NCBI RefSeq assembly: GCF_000971475.1
Contig: NZ_DF967522.1
Coordinates: 21,257 to 85,256, forward strand
Length of the DNA stretch: 64,000 nucleotides
Reading direction: 5' to 3'
DNA from: Sulfuricella sp. T08
GTDB taxonomy: Bacteria; Pseudomonadota; Gammaproteobacteria; Burkholderiales; Sulfuricellaceae
The position numbers were made by a program, and so were the translations under genes. The notes under the pieces were generated by a model that was given only the letters and a program-made list of their open reading frames with translations, had not been told where the DNA came from and ran no database searches. Below are positions 1 through 8,467 of this stretch, piece after piece; the stretch's first letter is position 1; the number at the start of each line of letters is the position of its first letter.

Positions 1-3000
1 TGTTGCCCGCATCCAGTACCTTGCCGTTGCGCAATCCATTGGCGCTGGGCGCATTGACGACAGTCCCTGCTGCCGACAGCCGTGCATCCTTGCCGATCCA
101 GATCACCTGGTTCTTGTCGTAGCCTAGGTCAGGGTCCTCACCTGGATGAATCACCGTGCCGTTAGCATTAACCTGCTGCATGTTCAACTCGATTCCACCG
201 GGCGCAATGAGCTTGCCTTCGACATCCAAGGCATAGCTGGTGGCGGCTAGCGTGATTTTCCCGCCCGGCCCGGTTTGCAGGGTCGCGCCCTTCTCCACGG
301 TCAGCCAACCGACATTTTTCCCATCCAGGAAGGTCGTTTTGTCATTGGTCGCTTTGAGCGTAATGTTCACCCCTTGCCGGTCGTATTCCGGCTTGACCCA
401 TACCGAGGAAAAATCGCCGATATCGCTACCGCTCGCCTGATATGCGTAATCCGGATTGACATGTAAGCTGCCGACCGTGGGCGCAATCGTTGTTTCCGAA
501 CTTACCACCACGCTATCGCGTCCTTCCAGCGTGTAATTGGCGAAGCCATTGGCGGCAAAGAATTCCGGGGTAAACAACTGTTCACCGCTCTCGCCACGGA
601 CTGCGTTGCCTAGCGTTATGGCCGGCACAGCGATGCGCAAGCTCCCGCCCTTTCCGGGCGCGAAGGCGCGCAGATTGCCTGCGAGAGTCAAGGGCGCGTA
701 AATCTGCCCCCCTTGCACTTGTCCTTTGTTGGTGACGAGCGTAATGCCCCCTGCATTGCCGCCGGTGAATTTTCCCTTGGCGTTCACATAGCCGCTGCCG
801 GAAACGTCGACCACGCTATCCGCGCCCAGAGTCAGCGCACCGGCAGATTGCAGGGAAACCGTGCCGCCATCCCAAACATTTTTGCTGCCGTTGGCAATAA
901 GTTTGGACAAATCCGGGCCGTTCAATTTATCGTTCACCCACATGCCGGCGGTGGACAGCGTCGCGCCTGGCGCCACATCGATAGCGACCCCGCCGCTAGA
1001 ACCGAAAGTCAACTGGGCCGTGAACGCAATACTGCCGCTGGCAATGCGCACATCATCATCGACCGTGATCTTGCTGCCGGTTAATGCTAATTCGCCGAAC
1101 GCGGGCAACGCCAGATTGCTGCCAGCTTCCACCTTGATTTCGCCGTTGCTGTAAACCGCGACTTTACCCAGCCCGCTGCGATTGAGCATGTCGGCCGAAA
1201 GCAGCGCGGTATCGATGCGGCTCTGCGGCAGTGGCGCGGTCGGATCTAAGCCGGCAAGGGGGTCGAAAGAATTGAGAATCGTCACTGCCGCCGTCTTGTA
1301 GTCCGCGTTGCCTGCGCCTTCATTGCCAATCACCAACTGGCCCGCATGCGGTGCAGACTGGCGCTGGTTCGGCCCGACTGTGACGCCGCCTTTTATTTGC
1401 CCGTCGAGAGAAAGTCCGAAAGACAGGAAGGACACCTTGCCGGCGTCCTTGCCTTCCACATAGCCTTGATAATAGTGCCGGTTGGCCGGAAGATTGTAGA
1501 CCTGGCTGGCACCCCATTTTTTATCGGTGACCGTGTACTGATCGAAAATGTTGTCATACACCCGGTCGCCCTTGGCCTGAGCAATGTCGATGACCTGGCC
1601 GCCCGACACCAGCCGGCTAGTGGTACCGATGCCGCCGGCGACATTGAGCTTACCGCCCGAAACGTCGATGGTCGAACCGGCAGCTTGTACGATGTCGCCT
1701 TCCGAACGCAGCTTGACGCTGCCGCCAGTGCTCAGTTTCTCCTGCACCGTGCTTGGGATGGCACCGGCATAGCCGGAAAGATCGGCGAATGACGAATCCG
1801 GTAAATTGCGCAAATCAACCCAGACTTTCTTGCCATTGATGAAGCCGCTGCGGTTGAGCGGATCGTCCTTCAACTCCGTCCCGCGCAAATCCACCTGCTG
1901 GAAGTAGCGTTCCACCGACACGTCAACCGTTGTCCCGGCGACGTCGATCACGCTATCCTTGCCCAGATAGACTCGGCTGTTGTTGGCTTGGATTTCTGTT
2001 GACTTAAAGCCCATGAAATCAGCACCATCCGCTTGGGCTGAAAGGGTCACATAGCCGCCGGGAACCTGAATCTTGGCCCGGTCGTCCACGATGATTTTTG
2101 CGCCGACCCCCTGCACCGTGGAAGCGTTGAATGCCTGGTCGCCGGTAATGGTCTGGCCGGCTGTGGATTGGTCCGGCAACACCGAAGTTTCGCTACCCTT
2201 GCCGAAGGTGAGGGTGCCGGTCTCCGAAGCGGAGAGAACACCGGTAACATCTTCAACCGTTGTTTCAGTCGTGTGCCCCTGGCGCGCCAGCAAGCGGATC
2301 GAACCTTTTTCCGTGACTGCGGAGGTGGCATTGATGCGGCCGTATTGGTTTACCGTCAGCCCGACCAGGGTGACATTGCCGCGCTGCGCGATGATCTCGC
2401 CGACGCCGCCCTGGATCGTATCCTTGATGCCATTTGTAACTTCGCCAGAATGCGGGGTGCCGTTTGTATCAACATGTGGATCGACCTCAACCAGCAAACC
2501 TGCGAGGCCACGGTAAGGGGAATCTGGCGCCCAACTGGCGTAGTCTGGTGGTGCAGTCAGATAGACCTTGCCGCCAGCGGCGAGAATTACCTGACCGCCA
2601 TCGGTCTCGATCTTGCCCTGATTGATGACCGTTGGCGCGATCAGCATGATCGCGCCGCCAAGGCTGGCCTTCAGCATTGCGCCTGGCTCGACTCTGACTA
2701 GGCTAGTCTGAAAACCACTTGCATCACCTTCCCAGACAAATGCCGGCCTGCTTGAATCCAGATACGGATGCAGCAAACCATCCGGATGAAGAAAATCGGC
2801 ATCCTTGATATTCAGGGCCGAAGCTACCAGGGTATTCACGTCGACCTGCGCGCCGGATTTGAACAAAATGCCGTTCTGGTTGATCAAATAGATCGCGCCG
2901 TTTTGCCCAGCTTGCACGCTGAGCTTGCCGGCGATTTCGCTCGGGCTGCCTTGCCAAATGCAGTTGAGGGTGGAGAAATTGGCACCTTTGGGCGCGTTAC

Positions 3001-3322
3001 CCGCCGCGTCCAGATATTGATATTTCACATCCTGGCCAGCGCCAATATTGAACGATTGCCAGTTGAGGATAGCCTTGGAAGTAGTCTGGCTTACCAGCCC
3101 GGAATTGCCGTTGACCAGATAGCTTGCATTGCCGTTTCCAACGAAAGGGAGAGCCGCCGGATTCACGCCGCACGGACCGCCGCCACAAGGCACCGGCAAA
3201 GCTGCCCAGGCCGGGGCGGAAATCGCCGCCATTGCGATAAGCGTACAAATGCTGGACATGGGCAGCTCTGGCTGCGCGAACCCGAACAACCGAATAAAAC
3301 GCTGTGATTTATTGGTTTTCAT
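1..3322 (-). CDS. TpsA-type filamentous haemagglutinin-like exoprotein, 3' end outside window
   Basis: Large secreted beta-helical adhesin-type protein, the passenger of a two-partner secretion system. The frame is open for 1107 codons from the ATG at 3322 to the left edge, so the C-terminus is missing. A GAGGTG ribosome site lies 5 nt before the start. Residues 1-40 look like a long signal peptide ending APAWA. Residues about 45-290 fit the haemagglutination/TPS secretion domain: ILNWQSFNIG near 85-94, NQNGILF near 148-154 and DVNTLVASAL near 161-170. The rest is Gly/Ala/Val/Thr-rich repetitive sequence typical of a right-handed beta helix. The partner transporter gene lies 80 bp upstream in the same direction. 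The ligand and final fate (adhesin, biofilm matrix or contact-dependent toxin) cannot be judged without the C-terminus. Confidence 0.88.
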   Translation of the reverse strand, partial: MKTNKSQRFIRLFGFAQPELPMSSICTLIAMAAISAPAWAALPVPCGGGPCGVNPAALPFVGNGNASYLVNGNSGLVSQTTSKAILNWQSFNIGAGQDVKYQYLDAAGNAPKGANFSTLNCIWQGSPSEIAGKLSVQAGQNGAIYLINQNGILFKSGAQVDVNTLVASALNIKDADFLHPDGLLHPYLDSSRPAFVWEGDASGFQTSLVRVEPGAMLKASLGGAIMLIAPTVINQGKIETDGGQVILAAGGKVYLTAPPDYASWAPDSPYRGLAGLLVEVDPHVDTNGTPHSGEVTNGIKDTIQGGVGEIIAQRGNVTLVGLTVNQYGRINATSAVTEKGSIRLLARQGHTTETTVEDVTGVLSASETGTLTFGKGSETSVLPDQSTAGQTITGDQAFNASTVQGVGAKIIVDDRAKIQVPGGYVTLSAQADGADFMGFKSTEIQANNSRVYLGKDSVIDVAGTTVDVSVERYFQQVDLRGTELKDDPLNRSGFINGKKVWVDLRNLPDSSFADLSGYAGAIPSTVQEKLSTGGSVKLRSEGDIVQAAGSTIDVSGGKLNVAGGIGTTSRLVSGGQVIDIAQAKGDRVYDNIFDQYTVTDKKWGASQVYNLPANRHYYQGYVEGKDAGKVSFLSFGLSLDGQIKGGVTVGPNQRQSAPHAGQLVIGNEGAGNADYKTAAVTILNSFDPLAGLDPTAPLPQSRIDTALLSADMLNRSGLGKVAVYSNGEIKVEAGSNLALPAFGELALTGSKITVDDDVRIASGSIAFTAQLTFGSSGGVAIDVAPGATLSTAGMWVNDKLNGPDLSKLIANGSKNVWDGGTVSLQSAGALTLGADSVVDVSGSGYVNAKGKFTGGNAGGITLVTNKGQVQGGQIYAPLTLAGNLRAFAPGKGGSLRIAVPAITLGNAVRGESGEQLFTPEFFAANGFANYTLEGRDSVVVSSETTIAPTVGSLHVNPDYAYQASGSDIGDFSSVWVKPEYDRQGVNITLKATNDKTTFLDGKNVGWLTVEKGATLQTGPGGKITLAATSYALDVEGKLIAPGGIELNMQQVNANGTVIHPGEDPDLGYDKNQVIWIGKDARLSAAGTVVNAPSANGLRNGKVLDAGN

Positions 3323-3402
3323 TTGTACACCTCAATAAGCTTCAATTTAGCGCAGTTCCATTTCAATTTGATGACGCCAATAATTTTGCGGATGGCCCGC
3401 GT

Positions 3403-5028
3403 TTAGAACTCGTAAAGCATCCTCGCATGCACCCGCACATCCTCCGCCTTGGTGTTGTTGGTGTCCTTAAAGGGTTTAGCCAGATCCAGGTTCAAAGTGT
3501 ATCCTTTGGCCTTCCAGCGCATACCCAATCCGCTGCTAGATAGCGTGAAACGCGCTTGCTGCGATGCCAACGGCTCCAGCACCTCCAGATGTGCGCCTTC
3601 GATAAAGCCGACCATATAGGCTTGCCCCGGCATGCCGCTCTCGCCCTGCCAGAAGCTGGGGGTACGCAGTTCCAGCGAACCCAGCGCGCCGCGATCGCCG
3701 AGCACTTCGGTTTCCAGGTAACCGCGCACCGAATCCGCGCCGCCGGCGCCGAACTGTTCGTTGGAAATCAGCGGTGCGCTGGTGAGCTGGGTTAACAAAC
3801 GTCCAAACAGGCTCCAGCCCGATGCCATTTTTTCCGTATGTTTCAGATCCAGGCGCAAATAGCTGTAATTGGGATTTGCGTTGTAGCGCTTGTCGGAAAA
3901 CTCCTTCTCCTGATTGCCCAGACCGCGTACCGAGAAATTGAATGCCGTGGAAAGCTGGAACATGCGTTGCTCGTTTTGCCAGGTCGCGTCGTAGGCCAGG
4001 GTGAAGGGCTGATAGGTGATCGGGGTATTTAAGCTGTCGGAACCCAGCAGGTTTACGGTTTCCTTGAATGCCTTGTAATCCCAGCCCGCCGTCGCGCTAT
4101 GATAAAAACCCGGCATGCCGCGTAATGGATGGATAAAGCGCGCGCCCAGAATGCGCCCGTTGCCGATCACGCCTACATCGCCGACCGCCACCGTATCGCT
4201 ATTGGAACGAACCCCGTACAAGGCCAGCACATCGCCGCCGGCAAGCGGCCACACATAGTTGGCGGAGAAAACCTTGCTCTCGCCCGGATTCTCCGGTGCG
4301 GCCTGGAATTGCAGCGACACGCTGTGCTCGCGCTGCCATAAATTGTCGTAACGCAACGACCCAGACAGGCGGGTATGGGTGGTTCCGGCGGAATAACGGT
4401 TATTCAATTCGAGGTTGCCGTGCAGCGGGAATTCGTCCGCCACTTTCAACTCCACTTCCACCTTGCCCGGCGAACGTCCGGGCCGCAATATGGGCGTCAC
4501 TTTACGGTCCGGATTGCGAGCCAGCTCAGATACCTGTTTTTCCACTTCCGGAAAGTATGGCACGCTACCCTCGGCGAGCTCTGGCGTTCGCGACTTGATG
4601 CGACCTAACGAGAAGTAACGCGAACCCGAAACTTTGAGGCGCTCCACTTTTCCTTCTGTCGCCTTGAGTCGTACTGTACCTTCGTTTACTTGCTGCTCTG
4701 GAATATCCACAAATACTGTCAAATACCCTGCATCGTGATAAGCCTTCTCCAAAGCCTGGCGCGCATTTTCTACTTCCTTGATGCTTTTTTTCTCACCGAG
4801 AAAAGGATAAACCGCCTCCTCGATCGCTATCTGTGTCAATACCGAGTTACCTTCGACCTGAATTTCCATGATGTCGAAAGTTTCTTCCTTCTGCACGGCA
4901 TCGGTTTTTCCAGCTGCGGCCGATTCGGCTTCATTCGGCATATTTTCTGCACAGGCACTGGTTAGCGCCAACATCATCAACCCACCCAGTAACCCACTTA
5001 ACAGACGCATGCTTTCCTTGCTTTTCAT
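3403..5028 (-). CDS. TpsB-type outer-membrane transporter (ShlB/FhaC/HecB family)
   Basis: Outer-membrane beta-barrel pore that exports the TpsA protein encoded just downstream. The 541-residue product has a hydrophobic N-terminal signal (about 7-26), a POTRA_2-like domain at about 51-125, a second POTRA-like stretch to about 200, and a strand-rich barrel to the C-terminus, which ends YEF with a terminal aromatic. The conserved VRGY motif of the Omp85/TpsB superfamily is at 434-437 within GAGGADSVRGYLE. Length is normal for the family. The ATG at 5028 has little Shine-Dalgarno signal. The in-frame ATG at 5010 has AAGGA just before it and may be the real start. The signal contains SAC, a weak lipobox, but signal peptidase I cleavage is more usual here. 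Order tpsB-tpsA with an 80-bp gap suggests an operon. Confidence 0.92.
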   Translation of the reverse strand: MKSKESMRLLSGLLGGLMMLALTSACAENMPNEAESAAAGKTDAVQKEETFDIMEIQVEGNSVLTQIAIEEAVYPFLGEKKSIKEVENARQALEKAYHDAGYLTVFVDIPEQQVNEGTVRLKATEGKVERLKVSGSRYFSLGRIKSRTPELAEGSVPYFPEVEKQVSELARNPDRKVTPILRPGRSPGKVEVELKVADEFPLHGNLELNNRYSAGTTHTRLSGSLRYDNLWQREHSVSLQFQAAPENPGESKVFSANYVWPLAGGDVLALYGVRSNSDTVAVGDVGVIGNGRILGARFIHPLRGMPGFYHSATAGWDYKAFKETVNLLGSDSLNTPITYQPFTLAYDATWQNEQRMFQLSTAFNFSVRGLGNQEKEFSDKRYNANPNYSYLRLDLKHTEKMASGWSLFGRLLTQLTSAPLISNEQFGAGGADSVRGYLETEVLGDRGALGSLELRTPSFWQGESGMPGQAYMVGFIEGAHLEVLEPLASQQARFTLSSSGLGMRWKAKGYTLNLDLAKPFKDTNNTKAEDVRVHARMLYEF

Positions 5029-5035
5029 CGACGTA

Positions 5036-5074
5036 ATGTTGGGTTACGACGCTTTGCGTCTATCCCAACCTACA
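5036..5074. repeat. Palindromic intergenic repeat (gttgggtta type)
   Basis: Imperfect inverted repeat: the left arm GTTGGGTTACGACGC pairs with the right arm containing ATCCCAACC. It lies directly before the tpsB start. It resembles the dispersed GTAGGTTGGGTTA...TAACCCAAC palindromes seen between genes in many proteobacteria. Seen directly; the family link is from memory. Confidence 0.6.
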
Positions 5075-5141
5075 AAAATTAATAACCTTAAAACTTCCAG
5101 GGTGTGCGCCGCCGTATGACAGCGCACTCCCTTGAAGCTTG

Positions 5142-5171
5142 AAAAAAACCGTCCCCCACGCGGGGGGACGG
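5142..5171 (-). terminator. Rho-independent terminator after the PstS-like gene
   Basis: Read on the minus strand, CCGTCCCCC pairs with GGGGGACGG around a short loop and is followed by seven T. It lies 92 bp after the stop of the PstS-like gene. Confidence 0.8.
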
Positions 5172-5235
5172 CACAATCACTACAACGGAAAACTAAGCGC
5201 GGCACTTTGCATGCCACTCAACCGTCTAGTAAGTA

Positions 5236-5256
5236 TCCCCCGGCAAAGCCGGGGGC
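5236..5256 (-). other. Hairpin directly after the PstS-like gene
   Basis: Perfect GC-rich hairpin, CCCCCGGC-AAA-GCCGGGGG, starting 7 bp after the stop codon. No T-run follows, so it is more likely an mRNA 3' stabiliser than a terminator. The true terminator hairpin is further on at 5142-5171. Confidence 0.5.
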
Positions 5257-5262
5257 TTTAGA

Positions 5263-6870
5263 TTAGCCACCGAACTTCCGCTCGAACTGCTGGCACATGT
5301 TGCCTTTATGGGAACCGACCGCAACGTTGTTGCTCACATCGTGGGCAACGTCAAAGGTAGGGGTCAGGCCATTAGTCACCAAAGGCAACGCGGTGGTCCA
5401 GTTCTTCTGGTAAGCAGTCGCACCGGCACGCTTGATCAACTCGTCAACGAACGGCTTCTTGGTAGTGTCCAGTGCATTGCCGCTGGCTGCATTGCGGTAC
5501 TGCGAGGTGGACTCAACCGCGAAGGCATATCTCCCTTTCAGCAGATTCTGCTTGCTCGGGCATACGCCGGTTGCAGCGACAGCACCGCTGGTGCAGGTCT
5601 GGGTTGCATTGTGGAACACGCCAGCACCATCCACCGGACGGAAGAACCAGTAAGTTTCAGCACCCTCACCTTTCGCAAGATCAGTGCTGGTCTTCGCCTG
5701 GCTGTCCAGGGACAGAACGCCGATCGCGCCGTAATGGCCAGCGCCGAAGTCAACATAGTGGTACAGGTTGTTCTCGTCCTTGAACGAGTACACACCGCCG
5801 TTCTGAGCTGCATTCAAACACTTGCGCACATCGCCCGAACCAGAGTTTTCGATCACGGTGTAACCAGCGGTTACATCGACGCCGATCGCATCGGCGGCGC
5901 TGCTGCCGTCGCCCAGACCCAAGTAGATATTGCCATAGCTGGTGCTGTCAGACATGCGTTTTGGTGTTGTTACACCATCGACGCCGGAGGTCGCGGAATT
6001 GCCGGTGCAAGGGAAGTTATTGAACGCCCAGTTGTAGCTGGCCTGGGTGCCTGAACCGGGCACGCGGCGGCACACGACCACCGGATGCGGTTCTGTTGCG
6101 CCAGAAGCAGTAGCACCAGCGGGGGCCAAGTTGAGCTTGCTCCAGTCCTTGATGTTGCCGGATAGCATGGCAGCGTAATCAGCTTGGGAAATGTAAGCGG
6201 TATCCGGAATCTCGGCGGTCGTCACGACGCCCATGCCGACTGCTTGCACTGGGAACGTGCTCAAGTAACCGGCTTCGCTAACTGAGAGCTGGGTCGCGCC
6301 GGCTTCCACGTTCATAGGCGACTTGAACATGAAGGGAGCAACGTCGGAAATGCCGAAGTCCGGGACCATTTCATTGCCGGTAGGAGTAACGCCAACGGCC
6401 GGATCCAGGCCAATGACGGGGCATTTGTACTGGCTGCCAGTGGCGGCGGTACAGGGGCCTGGGTGGCTAAGATCACCCACCACACCACCCACGTTCAGGG
6501 TAGCGATCGCCTCACTGCGTGCCAGCGGGTTCACGCCCCAAACCGATCCACCCTTGGAACGCTTGATCAGCAGTACTTTGGTGTGGATGGGCATGTTGTT
6601 GGCGCCGGAGGTGAACGCGGCGTTGGTATAGCCAAGGAAAGCGGTGAAGCCTGCGCCTGGCAAAGCGCCGTCGTCGCTGTAGGTAATATAACCTGCGTCG
6701 AACATGGAGGTGGCGATGGCGTTCAGGAAGTTGTCAGGCGCGCTGGCACCGGACATATACACCTTCACGGCACCGGCGGTGTCCCAAGGGCCGGCAGGGG
6801 CATTGGCGTGCGCGATGGCAGGCAAAGTCAGCGCAGCAGCGCAGGCGAGGGCAAGTTTGTTCAGTTTCAT
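5263..6870 (-). CDS. Secreted PstS-like periplasmic-binding-fold protein
   Basis: 535 residues with a clear Sec signal peptide (residues 1-22, ending AIAHA). Several short motifs resemble phosphate-binding PstS proteins: MSGASA near 39-44, LSGNIKDWSKL near 236-246 (PstS has a G-K-I-x-x-W element there), and RVPGSGTQASYN near 269-280, which looks like the SGT phosphate-contact loop. It is longer than a typical PstS (about 320-350 aa) and carries several Cys residues that could form disulfides. No pstCAB genes are nearby. Instead it follows a PEP-CTERM gene by 118 bp on the same strand, probably in one transcript. A role in binding phosphate or another oxyanion at the cell surface is inference. 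The ligand is unknown. Confidence 0.6.
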   Translation of the reverse strand: MKLNKLALACAAALTLPAIAHANAPAGPWDTAGAVKVYMSGASAPDNFLNAIATSMFDAGYITYSDDGALPGAGFTAFLGYTNAAFTSGANNMPIHTKVLLIKRSKGGSVWGVNPLARSEAIATLNVGGVVGDLSHPGPCTAATGSQYKCPVIGLDPAVGVTPTGNEMVPDFGISDVAPFMFKSPMNVEAGATQLSVSEAGYLSTFPVQAVGMGVVTTAEIPDTAYISQADYAAMLSGNIKDWSKLNLAPAGATASGATEPHPVVVCRRVPGSGTQASYNWAFNNFPCTGNSATSGVDGVTTPKRMSDSTSYGNIYLGLGDGSSAADAIGVDVTAGYTVIENSGSGDVRKCLNAAQNGGVYSFKDENNLYHYVDFGAGHYGAIGVLSLDSQAKTSTDLAKGEGAETYWFFRPVDGAGVFHNATQTCTSGAVAATGVCPSKQNLLKGRYAFAVESTSQYRNAASGNALDTTKKPFVDELIKRAGATAYQKNWTTALPLVTNGLTPTFDVAHDVSNNVAVGSHKGNMCQQFERKFGG

Positions 6871-6946
6871 GGTGTTTCTCCAGAGAAAGAAATTAAATGT
6901 ACTGCATGATTAACGTTGTGTTGCACAATCAGCTTTCTGCGCACTT

Positions 6947-6971
6947 GCCCGCCAGCCATTGGCTGGTGGGA
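6947..6971 (-). other. Intercistronic hairpin between PEP-CTERM gene and PstS-like gene
   Basis: Ten-bp arms CCCGCCAGCC / GGCTGGTGGG around a 3-nt loop with one mismatch, 18 bp after the PEP-CTERM stop. No T-run follows. It probably acts as a processing or attenuation site that sets the ratio of the two genes. Confidence 0.5.
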
Positions 6972-6988
6972 CAAGCAGGCCGAAGCGC

Positions 6989-7876
6989 TTAAGCTTCCTT
7001 GCGGCGGCGAGCTACGCCAACCATGCCGATCAGGCCGGAGCCCAGCAGCCACAGCGCGGCAGGAACCGGCACTGCGGATACAGGAGCGGCAGCAGGCACG
7101 TTGTAGGTCAGCACACCGTTGCTAGCTAACGTAAAGGTAGCTGCTGCGCCATTGTGCAGTTCCGTACCATTGTCGTTCAGGCTGGCGAAGTTGAATGTTT
7201 GTCCGACACCATCGCCTGTTTCGTAAAAAGCATCGAACGCAAGCGCTTGGCCGATGCTGCCGGCGTTATTGAAGCCGTTTCCTGCCTTGCCACCCACGGT
7301 GCTGCCCCAGCCTATACCGCCGGCAAAAGCGTTACCATTAGCAGAAGTCGTAGCGACGGAAGCGTTAACCGAGGTAGCCGTATTGCCGGTTAGGGCATTG
7401 ACCGCCGCCAGATAGGTATCAGTCTGCGTGCCCCAGTTACCCAAATTGGCTAAGTCTGTCGCGGATGGCAACACACTGACGGTGCTCACGAATTTTTTTG
7501 CACCAAATGAATCGCCGCCGAATACGTTCCATTGCAGGTTGCTCAGGTTGGTGGAAGCATTGAGCCAGGACTGAAAACCAGTATCAGTCGCATAGGTGCG
7601 GATGGTGCCGGCAGTGTTGGCGACGGCGTTGAATACTGGCGTATTGGCGGTGGAGCTCCAGTCGGCCTTCAGAAAGGAACCCAGGTCACGTGTATAGCCG
7701 CGATCGTCGGTGGTGTCGTTTACGGTGCCGTTGTTGTCCCACACGGACAGGAATAATTCGCCGTTGCCGGCAGTCGCGCCACTGCCGCCACCGGTGGTCG
7801 CGATGCTAGCGTGAGCAGGTGCAGTAGCAGCAAAGCCCAGAACTGCCAGAGCCAAAAGTTTCATTTGAAATTTCAT
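6989..7876 (-). CDS. PEP-CTERM sorting-domain protein
   Basis: 295-residue exported protein. It has a signal peptide at 1-23 (ending APAHA), a Gly/Ala/Asn/Thr-rich middle without recognisable enzyme motifs, and a C-terminal tripartite sorting signal at about 266-295: VPVPAALWLL, a single hydrophobic segment (GSGLIGMVGVA) and the basic tail RRRKEA. This is the VPxPAA variant of the PEP-CTERM signal, recognised by an exosortase that cleaves and transfers the protein to the envelope or exopolysaccharide. No exosortase is in the window. The 5' leader is about 170 nt or more and contains a candidate c-di-GMP riboswitch. The downstream PstS-like gene is probably co-transcribed. Function beyond surface display is unknown. 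Confidence 0.85.
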   Translation of the reverse strand: MKFQMKLLALAVLGFAATAPAHASIATTGGGSGATAGNGELFLSVWDNNGTVNDTTDDRGYTRDLGSFLKADWSSTANTPVFNAVANTAGTIRTYATDTGFQSWLNASTNLSNLQWNVFGGDSFGAKKFVSTVSVLPSATDLANLGNWGTQTDTYLAAVNALTGNTATSVNASVATTSANGNAFAGGIGWGSTVGGKAGNGFNNAGSIGQALAFDAFYETGDGVGQTFNFASLNDNGTELHNGAAATFTLASNGVLTYNVPAAAPVSAVPVPAALWLLGSGLIGMVGVARRRKEA

Positions 7877-8044
7877 AATTTAATACTCCAATTAATTTTA
7901 AGTTGTTAAACCAAAAAAACATCCAACCCCTTGTCGGCAGGCTTCGGGACATCAAGCCGGGGCAATTGCAGCCCCTCTAGTGCACCTGACCCGGCCACCC
8001 ATTTCCGGCAGATTGGAGATGGGACAACCCGGCCTCTTGCTGAA

Positions 8045-8110
8045 GGCAGCCCGGCCATCTCTTTTTGAGACCCGTAGCTTTCCGGCCCCGCCTCGCAGCG
8101 GGTGTGGCAC
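8045..8110 (-). ncRNA. Candidate c-di-GMP-I (GEMM-like) riboswitch aptamer
   Basis: Minus-strand leader of the PEP-CTERM gene, ending about 170 nt before its start codon. The order of elements fits GEMM-I. A first hairpin (CCCGC / GCGGG) is followed by the A-rich joining motif GGAAAGC, then ACGGGTCTC-AAAA-AGAGATGGCC forms the second hairpin, and GGCCGGGCTGCC closes the 3' side, like the conserved GCCGGGUUGCC. Departures from the usual consensus are GCCACA for GCAAA and CCGGAAAGC for ACGCAAAGC. GGCCGGG recurs twice downstream (near 8025 and 7988), which may belong to the expression platform or a degenerate second aptamer. Judged by eye only. Confidence 0.5.
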
Positions 8111-8361
8111 TGGCGCATTACTGAAAACCACATTTGATGCGCACTTGCTTAACTTGCACGTTCAGATTAATGAATCATTGTTACGGGAATACAAGGCCGA
8201 TTCGATAAAATATTAGTCCGTTCGGCTCATCCTGCTGCTTGAGTTGCAATACCGCGCAGTGGATTCACGCAGAGTACACACGGAATATGACAAGCCAGTG
8301 AATTGCGACATGAAATTTATTGAGCCGTTCGGCTCAATGCCCGACCAGTCAAAACAATCGC

Positions 8362-8400
8362 CCTTCACGTTCGCCCCCTCGCCCGCTTGCGGGAGCAGCG
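8362..8400. repeat. Degenerate copy of the CCCGCTTGCGGG-cored repeat
   Basis: The core CCCGCTTGCGGGAG is shared with the fuller copies at 12351-12408 and 48805-48862, and the preceding CCCTTCACGTTCGCC matches their left flank. The right flank differs. Confidence 0.5.
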
Positions 8401-8408
8401 GAATCTTT

Positions 8409-8446
8409 ACCTCCCCCTTTAACAAAGGGGGAATGAGGGGGATTTG
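8409..8446. repeat. CCTCCCCCTTT palindromic repeat, single copy
   Basis: CCTCCCCCTTT, a short loop, AAAGGGGGAATGAGGGGG and ATTTG. The same element occurs twice, in opposite orientations, at 10381-10480. Confidence 0.65.
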
Positions 8447-8467
8447 CCGGAGCAACGCGATTAAGCT

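Larger units (their letters stand above)
8111..8467. other. Intergenic region between dsbC-like and PEP-CTERM genes
   Basis: No coding region supported. It should hold the PEP-CTERM promoter. It also contains a small hairpin near 8318-8337 (TTGAGCC / GGCTCAA), a degenerate copy of the CCCGCTTGCGGG repeat at about 8362-8400, and a copy of the second repeat family at 8409-8446. Confidence 0.5.

Noticed and set aside
713..3307. Open plus-strand frames across the left end
   Set aside because: They are shadows of the TpsA gene on the minus strand, which shows the TPS-domain motifs in frame.
5263..6870. Calling the PstS-like gene a phosphate uptake transporter component
   Set aside because: No pstC, pstA, pstB or phoU nearby, and the protein is much longer than PstS. 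Only the fold resemblance is claimed.
7980..8040. A second full c-di-GMP aptamer downstream of the first
   Set aside because: GGCCGGG recurs, but I cannot pair the flanks into the two-helix aptamer. It is more likely part of the expression platform.
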